Assembly (NCBI RefSeq): GCF_002116905.1
Contig: NZ_CP015118.1
Coordinates: 744,001 to 808,000 of the forward strand
DNA from: Piscinibacter gummiphilus
Lineage (GTDB): Bacteria; Pseudomonadota; Gammaproteobacteria; Burkholderiales; Burkholderiaceae_C
Direction of reading: 5' to 3'
DNA length: 64,000 bases
Position numbers and translations under genes: made by a program
Part shown: in pieces, positions 8,490 to 17,172 of the stretch
Numbering within the stretch: the first letter of the stretch is position 1
How the letters are laid out: each line of letters opens with the position of its first letter
Notes under the pieces: generated by a model
Told to the model about the DNA's origin: nothing
The model's database searches: none
Seen by the model: the letters and a program-made list of their open reading frames with translations, nothing else

Positions 8490-9665
8490 TCACTTGCGCC
8501 GTTGGCGCCGCACCGCCGGCTGCAAGCCTTCCGTCGGGCCCGTGTATCGCCCGCGCGGCCGGATCACCGAGTCGACGCCCAGCTGCTCCATGCCGTGGGC
8601 CAGCAGGCCGACGCTGCGGGCGATGGCGAACATCGCGAACGCGGCATCGGCGGGCAGGCGGTGGCGGGCGGCGAGCGAGGCGAGGGCCACGTCCATGTTG
8701 GGCGGCAGGCCGGTCAGCGCGACCACGCGGTCGATCAGCCGGGCGACGTGGGCCGGCGGCTTGAAGTCGGCCATCAGCGCGGCGGCGCGGGGGTCGCCGT
8801 CGGGGTAGATGGGGTGGCCGAAGCCGGGGATCGGGATGCCCGAGGACAGGTAGCGGTCGACCACCGCGTCGGCGCCGTCGCGCTCGGCCTCGCCGAACAG
8901 CGTGCGCACGCGGCCCGACGCGTCGCCGTGCAGCGGCCCGGAGAAGGTGGTGAGGCCCGCGAGCAGGCAGGCCGGCAGCGAGGCGCCGGTGGACGCGGTG
9001 ATGCGCGCCGAGAATGCCGAGCTCGTGATCTCGTGGTCGGCGAGCAGCACCAGCGTCTTGCGCAGCAGCGTGGCGACGGGACGTGCCTGGCCCCAGCCCT
9101 TCGCGAGGCGTTCGTGCAGCGGCAGGGCCGCGTCGCCGGCCGCACCGAAGGCCGACGCGAGCCGGCCGACGAGGCCCGCCGACTCCTCGAGCAGCACCCG
9201 TGGCAGGCGCCCGCGTGTCGAGTGGCCGGTGGCGGTGAGCGAGGCCAGCTCGGTGAAGGCGCGCACGCGGCCCGGAGGTGTCGCGGACGCCGGTCCCGCA
9301 GGGAAGTTCACCGCGGTCTCCATGTCCCACAGCAGCCCCGCGGCGTCCTCGAGGCCCGCGGTGGCGGCGAGCCCCACGGCCTCGACGCCGCGGTAGTACA
9401 GGCGGCCGCCGGAGAACGTCGAGATCGACGTGGGGATGCTGGGCTCCGAGCCGAAGAGCGTGGTGGCCGCGAGCGTCTCCCGCGTGCGGCCGGTGGCCTT
9501 GCGCTGAACGAGGCCTTCGACGTCCTCCGCGCGGTACAGGCTGCGCCGCGAATCCGCCGGGTCGGGGCTCACGCCGATGCGCCCGCGGCTGACATAGGCA
9601 TAGATCGTCTGCGGGCGGACGCCCAGCACCTGCCGGGCTTCGTCGAGGGTCAGCCAGTGGGCCAT
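8490..9665 (-). CDS. Citrate synthase-like protein with N-terminal helix-turn-helix domain
   Basis: The first 55 residues of this 391-residue protein form a MerR/excisionase-type DNA-binding domain (LTLDEARQVLGVRPQTIYAY, then SRRSLYRAEDVEGL). The remainder is a citrate-synthase fold: SGPLHGDASGRV supplies the first catalytic His, GFGHPIYPDGDPR the second, and PPNMD a likely catalytic Asp; RPRGRYTG resembles the acyl-CoA/citrate arginine segment. It may condense an acyl-CoA with an oxo acid, or act as a metabolite-sensing regulator, or both. It faces a Bug protein gene across a 250-base gap that carries repeated TTGATC boxes. Its neighbours do not form a complete citrate or methylcitrate pathway. 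Confidence 0.88.
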   Translation of the reverse strand: MAHWLTLDEARQVLGVRPQTIYAYVSRGRIGVSPDPADSRRSLYRAEDVEGLVQRKATGRTRETLAATTLFGSEPSIPTSISTFSGGRLYYRGVEAVGLAATAGLEDAAGLLWDMETAVNFPAGPASATPPGRVRAFTELASLTATGHSTRGRLPRVLLEESAGLVGRLASAFGAAGDAALPLHERLAKGWGQARPVATLLRKTLVLLADHEITSSAFSARITASTGASLPACLLAGLTTFSGPLHGDASGRVRTLFGEAERDGADAVVDRYLSSGIPIPGFGHPIYPDGDPRAAALMADFKPPAHVARLIDRVVALTGLPPNMDVALASLAARHRLPADAAFAMFAIARSVGLLAHGMEQLGVDSVIRPRGRYTGPTEGLQPAVRRQRRK

Positions 9666-9700
9666 CGGTCGCGCTCCTTCTTCCCGTTCGTCAATGTGTG

Positions 9701-9792
9701 GATCAACATGTTCGAGTGTAAACCCTAGGTTTGATCGAAGGATGCACTCGTGTTCATCGGGTGAAACATCGGAAGTTGATCTTGATGATCAA
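9701..9792. promoter_or_regulatory. Cluster of TTGATC/GATCAA boxes in divergent promoter region
   Basis: The gap between the HTH-citrate synthase gene and the Bug gene holds four copies of one hexamer in two orientations: GATCAA at 9701, TTGATC at 9731, TTGATC at 9776 and GATCAA at 9787. The last two form an inverted repeat with a 5-base spacer. Repeats of this kind between divergent genes suggest operators for one regulator, and the neighbouring HTH-citrate synthase protein is the obvious candidate. The rest of the gap is unusually AT-rich for this window. Confidence 0.45.
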
Positions 9793-9915
9793 TATTGACC
9801 GATGTCCAGGCCGCTGCCCAGAATGGCTTCACGCGATCTCGAAGTGAGCGGTCGACCCGGTGCACCTCACGAACACGTCGCGCTCCCGATGACTCCTTTC
9901 AACGGAAGTACCGCC

Positions 9916-10872
9916 ATGCATCTCGTCCGCACCTTCACCCTCCTTCCGGCGCTCGCGCTGGCCGCCCTGTCGGCCGCCGCGAACCCGTACCCCTCGAAAC
10001 CCATCACCATCGTGGTCGGCTCCAGCGCCGGCAGCACCACGGACGGTCTCGCCCGCGCCATCGGCCAGGAGATCACGGTGGAGACGAAGATCCCCGTGAT
10101 CGTCGACAACAAGCCCGGCGCGAGCGGCGGCATCGCCGCGCAGGCCGCGGCCCGCGCGCCGGCCGACGGCTACACGATCTTCATCACGACGAACACCACG
10201 CAGGCTGCGAACCCGCACCTGTTCCGCAAGCTGGGCTACGACCCGGTGAAGGACTTCGCGCCGGTGGGCGCCCTCGTGAAGGGCTGGCTGCTGCTGGTGA
10301 CGAACCCGTCGGTGAAGGCGCAGAACGTCACCGAACTCGCGGCGCTGGCGAAGAAGCAGCCGCTGACCTTCGGCGCGGGCAGCTCGTCGGCCCGCGTGGC
10401 GTCGGAGCTGTTCCAGCAGATGACCCACACGCAGCTGACCTACGTGCCCTACAAGGCCAACCCGCAGGCCATCATCGAACTGGTGGGCGGGCAGACCGAC
10501 ATGATGATCGTGGACCTCACGACGAGCCTGCCCCAGGTGAAGGCGGGCAAGCTGAAGGTGCTGGGCATCAGCAGCCCGAAACGTTCGGCGCTCGTGCCCG
10601 ACGTGCCCACCATCGCCGAGGCGGGCCTGCCCGGCTACGAGATCAGCTACTGGAACGCGGTGTACGCGCCGGTCGGCACGCCCGCACCGGTGGTCCAGCG
10701 CATCAACGAGCTGATGCAGAAGGCGCTGGCCACCGAAAACGTGCGCCGCTTCGTCGAGCAGAACGGCATGGAGCCGTTCACGTCGACGCCCGCCGAACTC
10801 GCCACCTTCCAGGCCGCCGAATACAAGCGCTGGGGCAGCGTCATCAAGACGGCCGGCATCCAGCCCGAGTGA
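9916..10872 (+). CDS. Bug-family (TctC-like) periplasmic solute-binding protein
   Basis: A 318-residue Bug receptor with signal peptide (LLPALALAALSAAA), KPITIVVGSSAGSTTDGLAR, IVDNKPGASGGIAAQAAARA and RKLGYDPVKDFAPVGALV. The start MHLVRTF is preferred over an upstream ATG because it begins the signal peptide directly. It is followed 23 bases later by a 2-hydroxyacid dehydrogenase gene, so an operon importing and oxidising a carboxylate or hydroxy acid is plausible. It is divergent from the HTH-citrate synthase gene. No TctA/TctB membrane pair is present here. Confidence 0.88.
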   Translation: MHLVRTFTLLPALALAALSAAANPYPSKPITIVVGSSAGSTTDGLARAIGQEITVETKIPVIVDNKPGASGGIAAQAAARAPADGYTIFITTNTTQAANPHLFRKLGYDPVKDFAPVGALVKGWLLLVTNPSVKAQNVTELAALAKKQPLTFGAGSSSARVASELFQQMTHTQLTYVPYKANPQAIIELVGGQTDMMIVDLTTSLPQVKAGKLKVLGISSPKRSALVPDVPTIAEAGLPGYEISYWNAVYAPVGTPAPVVQRINELMQKALATENVRRFVEQNGMEPFTSTPAELATFQAAEYKRWGSVIKTAGIQPE

Positions 10873-10895
10873 TCCCCCTTCTTCGCGAGACCGCC

Positions 10896-11849
10896 ATGAA
10901 ACCGAACATCCTCCAGCTCAACCCGATCCTCGTTCCGTCCGTCAACGAGCGCCTCGACTCGCTCTACACGATGCACCGCCTCTTCGAGCAGGTCGACCCC
11001 GACGCCTACCTCCGCGAGCACGGCGCCACCATCCGCGGCGTCATCACCGGCGGCCACACCGGCATCCAGCGTTCGATGATGGAACGCCTGCCCGCACTCG
11101 AGGTCGTGGCCGTGAACGGCGTGGGCACCGATGCCGTCGACCTCGACTACGCGCGCTCGCGCCAGCTGCCGGTCACCGGAACGTTCGGCGCGCTGACCGA
11201 GGACGTCGCCGACCTGGCCGTCGCGCTGCTGCTGTCGACCTGCCGCAACGTGGGGGCGGTGGACCGCTTCATTCGCGCGGGCGCCTGGGTGCGGCATCCG
11301 CAGCCGAGCGCACTGCCGCTCGCGCGGCGCTTCAGCGGCATGCGGGTGGGCATCGTGGGGATGGGCCGCGTGGGCCGTGCGGTCGCGACGCGCGTGGCCG
11401 CCTTCGGCTGCCCGGTGCGCTACACCGACCTGCGCGAGATGCGCGACGTGCCGTGGACCTTCGAGCCCGACCTGCTGCAGCTGGCCCGCAACAGCGATGC
11501 GCTGATCGCGTGCGCGGCGGCCGACAAGGCCGAAGGCCTCATCGACGCAGCCGTGCTCGATGCGCTCGGGCCGCAGGGCTACTTCGTGAACGTGGCGCGC
11601 GGCCGGCTCGTGCGCGAGGCGGACCTGGTGCGGGCGCTGGTGGAGCACCGCATCGCGGGCGCGGGGCTCGACGTGTTCGTCGACGAACCGAACGTGCCGC
11701 CGATCCTCTTCGAACTCGACAACGTGACGCTGCAGGCCCACCGCGCGAGTGCCACGGTGGAGACGCGCACGGCGATGGGCGAGATGGTGCTGGAGAGCCT
11801 GGCGCAGGCCCTGGCCGGCCAGCGGCCGACCCACAGCCTCACGACCTGA
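10896..11849 (+). CDS. D-isomer-specific 2-hydroxyacid dehydrogenase
   Basis: A 317-residue NAD(P)-dependent dehydrogenase of the D-2-hydroxyacid family, reducing 2-oxo acids or oxidising D-2-hydroxy acids in the cytoplasm. The Rossmann motif is VGIVGMGRVGRAVA; the substrate Arg region is FVNVARGRLVREADLV; the acid partner follows in GLDVFVDEPNVP. The catalytic His is expected where the text reads TLQAHRASAT, so it is kept. It resembles glyoxylate/hydroxypyruvate reductases most. It is co-oriented with the Bug gene 23 bases upstream, and its stop is inside a hairpin shared with the convergent outer-membrane protein gene. Confidence 0.88.
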   Translation: MKPNILQLNPILVPSVNERLDSLYTMHRLFEQVDPDAYLREHGATIRGVITGGHTGIQRSMMERLPALEVVAVNGVGTDAVDLDYARSRQLPVTGTFGALTEDVADLAVALLLSTCRNVGAVDRFIRAGAWVRHPQPSALPLARRFSGMRVGIVGMGRVGRAVATRVAAFGCPVRYTDLREMRDVPWTFEPDLLQLARNSDALIACAAADKAEGLIDAAVLDALGPQGYFVNVARGRLVREADLVRALVEHRIAGAGLDVFVDEPNVPPILFELDNVTLQAHRASATVETRTAMGEMVLESLAQALAGQRPTHSLTT

Positions 11850-11862
11850 GCAGGGGGCTCAG
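11846..11862. terminator. Small hairpin spanning two convergent stop codons
   Basis: CTGAGC and GCTCAG pair around a 5-base G-rich loop. The TGA stop of the dehydrogenase lies in the left arm and the stop of the outer-membrane protein on the other strand lies in the right arm. There is no T-run, so intrinsic termination is uncertain. Confidence 0.3.
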
Positions 11863-12674
11863 AACCCGGCGGTGAGGAACAGCGTCGGGCCCTTGAACTT
11901 GTAGTTCACTTCGCCGCGGAAGTCGCTCTTGTTGGCATCCAGCTGGTAGTCGACGTATCGGTAGCCCGCGCCCACGCCCCAGTTCTTCGAGAAGCGCCAG
12001 TCGAACGCCACCAGGAAGTTGACGAGCGAGCCGTCGTACTCGTCGTACTTCAGCGTCAGGTAGTCGATGCGGCCGCGGACCTGGAACTGGTCGGAGAACG
12101 CGTAGGCGCCGTAGAGGCCCAGCGTGGGCAGCGGCACCAGGGCATCGTTGCCCTCGCGCTGGAACGAGGTGGTACCGCCGGGGCCGGAGGCCTGCCCCGA
12201 CAGCGCGGTGGCGAAGTCGGTGACATGCAGCCCCAGGGACCCGCCGACCTCCGCCACCGGGGTCTTGTAGAACGAGTAGCCGCCCGTGAGGCGGTACACC
12301 GTGGTGTCGAACGTGCTGTTGACCTGCACGCCCACCGGGTAGGTGCTGTCGCCCCAGTCGATCTGGCGGGAGAGCGTCTTGCTGGAGGAGCGGTCGAGCT
12401 TGTAGTACTCGAACTCGATGCGCCAGTTCTGCGCGATGCGCATGCCCAGCGAGAAGTAGGGCGTGCCCTTGCGGTCGGCCAGGTCCAGTTCGTCCTCGAG
12501 CGTGATCGAGGAGCCCGGCCGGGCGGTGGCCGTGGCGTCGAGGCGCGCCGTGGAGTTGATGGTGGGGTAGAAGTAGGACAGCTCACCCCAGAACTGGTCG
12601 TGCAGACCTTCGGCGAACGCGCTGCTCGACAGGGTGGCGAGCGTGATCGCGGGGATGGCGACGAATTTCCTCAT
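11859..12674 (-). CDS. Outer-membrane beta-barrel protein, function unknown
   Basis: A 271-residue protein with a signal peptide (MRKFVAIPAITLATLSSSAFA) and a mature part made of alternating aromatic strands such as WRIEFEYYKLDRSS, VYRLTGGYSFYKTP and WGVGAGYRYVDYQLDA, ending in LFLTAGF with a terminal phenylalanine. This pattern marks an outer-membrane barrel of perhaps 8-12 strands. No close family is recognised; it is not a general porin. The short MRKF start gives a textbook signal peptide, and an upstream ATG at 12737 would spoil it. The downstream neighbour is convergent, and the 205-base gap upstream leads to two small genes on the other strand. Confidence 0.75.
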   Translation of the reverse strand: MRKFVAIPAITLATLSSSAFAEGLHDQFWGELSYFYPTINSTARLDATATARPGSSITLEDELDLADRKGTPYFSLGMRIAQNWRIEFEYYKLDRSSSKTLSRQIDWGDSTYPVGVQVNSTFDTTVYRLTGGYSFYKTPVAEVGGSLGLHVTDFATALSGQASGPGGTTSFQREGNDALVPLPTLGLYGAYAFSDQFQVRGRIDYLTLKYDEYDGSLVNFLVAFDWRFSKNWGVGAGYRYVDYQLDANKSDFRGEVNYKFKGPTLFLTAGF

Positions 12675-12879
12675 GGCAAAGCTCCGGTGGTTGAGAGAGC
12701 CAGGGATGACCGCACGACTGGCATGGGGTGGAGGCACGATATCCCCGAGTTCTCCGGTCCGTCAAGCGGGTGGGACTTCCCTTTGGTGCGGGGGGGCGCC
12801 CTGTGGCTGGGGCGGGTATTTGCCTACTGACACGGGCCGCTGCTAGCCTGACTCCGTCGTACTCTCGAAGGATCACACC

Positions 12880-13113
12880 ATGACATTCGGAACCAGCCAC
12901 GCAGCGCTCCTCGCGGAGTACCAGAGCCTGATGGACGAGGAGGCCGTGCTGTGGGAAGTGATCTCCACGCAGTTCGCCGGGGTCGCGGGTGGCGCGTCCG
13001 GGGAGTTGCCCGTCGATGCGGATCTCGAGCGCTGGGCCGAGGTGCGCCGGCGCCGGGCCAAGCTCGACGCGGTCTTCGAGTCCCTCGTTCGCTCGAGCGT
13101 GCCCGCCGCCTGA
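12880..13113 (+). CDS. Small hypothetical protein, 77 aa
   Basis: The product is 77 residues long, acidic and helical-looking (HAALLAEYQSLMDEEAVLWE; later ERWAEVRRRRAKLDAVFESL). A GAAGGA ribosome-binding site lies about 9 bases before the ATG, which supports a real gene. It has no signal peptide or membrane segment. It is followed 3 bases later by another small gene and may be translationally linked to it. No family is recognised. Confidence 0.6.
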   Translation: MTFGTSHAALLAEYQSLMDEEAVLWEVISTQFAGVAGGASGELPVDADLERWAEVRRRRAKLDAVFESLVRSSVPAA

Positions 13114-13116
13114 CGC

Positions 13117-13371
13117 GTGGCCCGGCCGGCGCCAAAGGTTCGTCGAGGCGAACTGCAGGAATTCCTGCGGCACGTCGTGACCCAGGGTTTCGCGGTGGGC
13201 GACTTCCAGGTGTCGGCCCACGAGTCCGTGAGCGCCACCGGCCGCGAACCCGAGCGGGTCATCAGCATCAGCCGCCTGCAGTTCGGGCGCGACTTCGCCG
13301 TGACCGCGCGCGACGGCTGGGTGAGCGCCGCGGTGCAGGCGCTGCGCCAGGGGCACTTCGGGCGCCCCTGA
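13117..13371 (+). CDS. Small hypothetical protein, 84 aa (GTG start)
   Basis: This 84-residue basic protein starts at GTG three bases after the stop of the preceding small gene, suggesting translational coupling. The sequence includes GELQEFLRHVVTQGFAVGDF and ends in LRQGHFGRP. No known domain was recognised, and no membrane segment or signal is visible. The two small genes together look like an unnamed two-gene operon; their confidence rests on frame length, spacing and codon style only. Confidence 0.5.
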   Translation: MARPAPKVRRGELQEFLRHVVTQGFAVGDFQVSAHESVSATGREPERVISISRLQFGRDFAVTARDGWVSAAVQALRQGHFGRP

Positions 13372-13383
13372 GCCCTCGGGGTT

Positions 13384-15981
13384 TCAAGGCCAGGCCTTGG
13401 CCACCCAGTCGTTCCAGGTTTTCAGGCGCGCCGCGTCGCCGCCCATCTGCGTGACCTTCCAGATCCCGTACTGCTGCTTCTGCTCGGCCGTGGCACGGTA
13501 GTCGGTGGTGTTCATCGCGTAGCCGCCATTGGCCGCGGCCGCGAGCGGCTGGCGCGCGCGGTCCAGGCAGAAGCCGAAGCCGGCGGTGGGTTCGGGTTCG
13601 CCGAGGTCGGTGTTGGCCGGGTCGCACCGGCGCCACGCCGCGGGGTCGGTGGTGGCGTACAGCTGGTTGAACTGCTGCATGGCGCCGTTGACCAGCTTCA
13701 GGTGCAGGCCGGGCTGCAGCTGGTCGAAGTCCTTGAACCGCGCGACGCCGTTGCCCTGCGTGGTGGCGGTGTCGACGAAGTTGACGAGCGACAGGTGCTT
13801 CATCGCGTTCCCGCGGCTGTACCGGCCGCGGTTGAGGATGATGGAGCGTGTGTCCGCGGGAACCCACAGCGGCACCGCGTTGTTGACGAACTGCGCGCTC
13901 TTGATGCGCGCCTGCAGCAGCCGGATGTGCGAGAGCCTCGTGGCGGTGAGGTGCGCCGGCGTCGAGGTGCCCACGGTGTTGGCCAGCACCTCGTCGAAGC
14001 CCGTGAGGTAGGGCCAGTCCACCGAGAAGTTGACCCAGTCGCCCTGGCCGCCGGGGTTCACCGACACCTGCATCTGGTACCACGCGTTCGTGCGGTAGTA
14101 CGAACCCACCGTGTTGTTGCGTTCCCAGGCCAGGTACCACTCGCGGGTGACCTTGCCCGATGCATCGCGGTCGGTCTGGTACAGCATGTGCGGCGCGAGG
14201 AAGAACAGGCTCACGGTGTTGAACGGCCAGCCGCGCGCCTCGCCGCGGCCCTTCCAGGTTTTCGCGGCCGCGTCGTAGTCGCCGATGAACCACTTCTGGT
14301 CGCCCTCGAGGCCGTGCGTCTGCGCCCACTGCCACTGCTTCACCGCGTTCCAGTGCAGCAGGCTCATCACCGCGCGCTCGATGAAGGCGTTGGTGGTGAA
14401 CGACGCGGGGTCGCCCGCCGTGGTGGCGGTGGACGCCAGCGCCGCGAGGTTGCGGGCGCCCACCTGCGCGCCGTAGTCGCCCGTGGGGCCGATGTGGTCG
14501 CCCCGGCCGCCGCCGAGGAAGTTGTAGGCCTCGAAACCGGACGGCTGCAGCATCCCCTGGATCTCGTTGCGCTCCGCGGGGGTGAGGTGGCTCCAGTCGC
14601 CGAAGACGCCGTTCGGGTTGCGGTGCGACGTGAACCACGTGTCGATCTTGCGCGCCGTGGCCGCGGGGTTGAACGTCCCGTTCGAGAACTTCACGCCGGC
14701 CTCGAACGACCCTGCGGCGCCACCGGCGGGCCACACGTCGAGCGGGTGGATGGTGGGCAGCCACGCGTTCCAGTCCGGGTACTGCAGCGGCATGGCGACT
14801 TCGCGTGCGTTCAGCGTGGCGCTGGCATCCATCACGCGGTCGACCTCGGCCTGCGTGAGGGCGAGTGGTGTGCCGTCGACCGGCTTGCCGAACAGGGCCT
14901 TCAGCGCATGCGCCGGTGTTTCCAGCACGGCGTCCAGGCCCGCGCCGGCGGCCCACTCGGACAGCGGTTTCGTGTCGAGCCCCGCACCCGGCTGGTAGGG
15001 CGGGTTCCACGGCGCCGCGGCGGCCACGTGCGGCACCGCGCGCTGGCTGTACCGCAGGTACGCCGCGATCTGCCGGCCCTGGGCCGGCGTCAGGCCGTGG
15101 AAGCGCGAGCGCTGCACGATGGCGTTGTCGGAGTAGTTGAAGTACTGCAGGTCGCGGCCGTCCTCGGCGTGGCAGGACGCGCACGCGGCCTTCATCCTGC
15201 GCGGCACGATGCTCGATTTCGCCAGCAGGCCCTGGCCGTGCCACAGCGATTCACCGGCGTCCGCGTCGGCGGTGCGCACGGCGCCGGCCGCCTTCTCCGC
15301 AGCGATGTCGGCGCGTTTCACGGGGTTCGTGGCGAGGCTGGCGCCGGCGGTGTCCTGGAGTTGCAGGTCGATGATGCGGTAGCCGTTCGACTCGCCATCG
15401 GTGCCGTTGAAGCGGAACTGCACGCGGTTGGCGCCCGCGACCAGGCGCGCCTTCGTCGCTGTGTCGAGCGCGAGGCTCATGCGGGTGGTGTAGAGGCCGC
15501 CGCGCGTGAGCCCGCCCTGCACGCGTTCCGCGTCGGCGAGGATCACGGTGGTGTCGGTGATGTCGACCCACGGGATGCCGCCCGCATCGGCCGCTGCCGT
15601 GCCGCCGAGCACCCGCACGCTGGCCTTGACCACCGTGGGCTTCTGCGTCGTGGCCTCGAACTCGGGCGCGCCGAAGAAGCCGCAGCGGTGGCAGCGGAAC
15701 CACAGGCGCGCCGCACCCGCGACGTTCGCCGCGTCGAGGTCCAGGCGGGCGTCGACCACCAGCGGGGCCAGCGGCGAACCGTCGCCCAGCACCTCGAGGG
15801 GCAGCGTCAGCACGTTGCTGTCCGGGGTGGGAGAGGGGACGTCGGGCGACGGCGCGGGGGCCGTGGCGGGCGTGTCGACGGCGGGGCGGTCGCTCCCGCC
15901 TCCGCCGCAGGCGGCGAGCAGCACGGCGGCGGCGAGGTGCACGAGGGCCCGCGAGGTGCGGTGGCGAGGGGACGTGTCCAT
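13384..15981 (-). CDS. Large cytochrome c-like lipoprotein, 865 aa
   Basis: The first 25 residues form a lipoprotein signal ending LLAACGGGG, so the protein is probably anchored at the outer or inner membrane facing the periplasm. A proline/threonine-rich linker follows. One canonical heme c motif, CASCH (about residues 267-271), sits in KAACASCHAEDGRDLQYFNY, typical of a class I cytochrome c; a CHRCGFFG cysteine pair lies near residue 95. After the heme region come about 550 residues with many Trp/Tyr that match no family I can name. A role as a periplasmic oxidase or electron-transfer protein is inferred from the heme site. It is convergent with the two small genes and separated from the next gene upstream by 193 bases. 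Confidence 0.75.
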   Translation of the reverse strand: MDTSPRHRTSRALVHLAAAVLLAACGGGGSDRPAVDTPATAPAPSPDVPSPTPDSNVLTLPLEVLGDGSPLAPLVVDARLDLDAANVAGAARLWFRCHRCGFFGAPEFEATTQKPTVVKASVRVLGGTAAADAGGIPWVDITDTTVILADAERVQGGLTRGGLYTTRMSLALDTATKARLVAGANRVQFRFNGTDGESNGYRIIDLQLQDTAGASLATNPVKRADIAAEKAAGAVRTADADAGESLWHGQGLLAKSSIVPRRMKAACASCHAEDGRDLQYFNYSDNAIVQRSRFHGLTPAQGRQIAAYLRYSQRAVPHVAAAAPWNPPYQPGAGLDTKPLSEWAAGAGLDAVLETPAHALKALFGKPVDGTPLALTQAEVDRVMDASATLNAREVAMPLQYPDWNAWLPTIHPLDVWPAGGAAGSFEAGVKFSNGTFNPAATARKIDTWFTSHRNPNGVFGDWSHLTPAERNEIQGMLQPSGFEAYNFLGGGRGDHIGPTGDYGAQVGARNLAALASTATTAGDPASFTTNAFIERAVMSLLHWNAVKQWQWAQTHGLEGDQKWFIGDYDAAAKTWKGRGEARGWPFNTVSLFFLAPHMLYQTDRDASGKVTREWYLAWERNNTVGSYYRTNAWYQMQVSVNPGGQGDWVNFSVDWPYLTGFDEVLANTVGTSTPAHLTATRLSHIRLLQARIKSAQFVNNAVPLWVPADTRSIILNRGRYSRGNAMKHLSLVNFVDTATTQGNGVARFKDFDQLQPGLHLKLVNGAMQQFNQLYATTDPAAWRRCDPANTDLGEPEPTAGFGFCLDRARQPLAAAANGGYAMNTTDYRATAEQKQQYGIWKVTQMGGDAARLKTWNDWVAKAWP

Positions 15982-16174
15982 GGGGCGATTCGTCGGAAGG
16001 CGGCCGATTACAGCCGAGCCGGACGACGGCCACAACCGTGGCGGGACCGTTTCCACAAAGAGTTACCGAGGTGACCAGGCCGGTCGGCCCCGCGGCGCGA
16101 GGTTCGCACCGATGCACCAAGGTGCCGACCCTTTCCGGGGAGCCGAACCGGCAGCCCCCCTCTCACGGTGCGTG

Positions 16175-17149
16175 TCAGGCGCCCATGCGGGCCAGTCGCT
16201 CCGCGATGAGGCCGTGGGCCTCGGCCATGATGCGGTCGATCAGCACCTTCACCGGCGGCACGTCGTGGATCAGGCCGGCCACCATGCCGCACGACCACGC
16301 GCCGGCGTTCATCGCGCCCTCCTGCATGATGCGCGGGTAGACGCCCGCCACCTCGGGCAGGATGTCCTCGAACTTGATGTTCGCGCCGAGTTCGCGCTCC
16401 TTCACCAGCAGGCGCTCGACGGCGGCGTTGGTCAGCACACGCTCGGTGTTGCGCAGCGGGCGCATCACGAGGCGGGTGTCGAGTTCGGTGGCGGCCACGA
16501 TGGCCTGCTTGACGTTCTCGTGCACGGGCGCTTCCTTCGTCGCGATGAAACGCGTGCCCATGTTCATGCCTTCGGCGCCGAGTGCGAGCGCGGCCACGAG
16601 CGAGCGGCCGTCGGCCATGCCGCCCGACGCCACGAACGGGATCTTCAGCGCCTCGGCGGCGCGGGGCAGCAGGATGAAGTTGGGCACGTCGTCTTCGCCC
16701 GGGTGGCCGCCGCACTCGAAGCCGTCGACGCTCACCGCGTCGCAGCCGATGGCCTCGGCCTTCAGCGCGTGGCGCACCGCGGTGCACTTGTGGATCACCT
16801 TGACGCCGGCCTCCTTCAGCGCGGACAGCCACTTCTGCGGGTTGTTGCCCGCGGTTTCGACGACCTTCACGCCGCCGTCGATGATGGCCTTCACGTAGCC
16901 GGGGTAGTCGGGCGGCGTGACCGACGGCAGGAACGTGAGGTTCACGCCGAAGGGCTTGTCGGTCATCTCGCGGCAGCGCGCGATCTCCTTCGCCAGCAGT
17001 TCGGGCGAACGCTGCGTGAGGCCGGTGATGATGCCGAGGCCGCCGGCGTTCGACACGGCCGAGGCGAGTTCGGCGAGGCCGACGTAGTGCATGCCGCCCT
17101 GGATGATCGGGTGCTCGATGCCGAAGAGTTCGGTGATGCGGGTCTTCAT
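16175..17149 (-). CDS. Nitronate monooxygenase / 2-nitropropane dioxygenase-family flavoprotein
   Basis: A 324-residue FMN-dependent TIM-barrel protein. Motifs include FGIEHPIIQGGMHYVG at the N-terminus, SNAGGLGIITG, VKVIHKCTAVRHALKAE, DGFECGGHPGEDD and FVASGGMADGRSLVAALALG near the phosphate-binding site. The family includes nitronate monooxygenases and FabK-like enoyl reductases. Its position as the third gene after a hot-dog protein and a crotonase-fold protein on the same strand favours a role in acyl-CoA or aromatic side-chain metabolism instead of nitronate detoxification, but that is inference. It starts 23 bases after the preceding gene's stop. Confidence 0.85.
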   Translation of the reverse strand: MKTRITELFGIEHPIIQGGMHYVGLAELASAVSNAGGLGIITGLTQRSPELLAKEIARCREMTDKPFGVNLTFLPSVTPPDYPGYVKAIIDGGVKVVETAGNNPQKWLSALKEAGVKVIHKCTAVRHALKAEAIGCDAVSVDGFECGGHPGEDDVPNFILLPRAAEALKIPFVASGGMADGRSLVAALALGAEGMNMGTRFIATKEAPVHENVKQAIVAATELDTRLVMRPLRNTERVLTNAAVERLLVKERELGANIKFEDILPEVAGVYPRIMQEGAMNAGAWSCGMVAGLIHDVPPVKVLIDRIMAEAHGLIAERLARMGA

Positions 17150-17172
17150 GGGAGTCCTGTGCGGTGGGTGGG

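Noticed and set aside
13702..16074. 790-residue open frame on the plus strand across the cytochrome-like gene
   Set aside because: High GC at third positions removes stops from antisense frames; the composition (Val, Arg, Gly, His) is an artefact and the reverse strand carries the heme and lipobox motifs.
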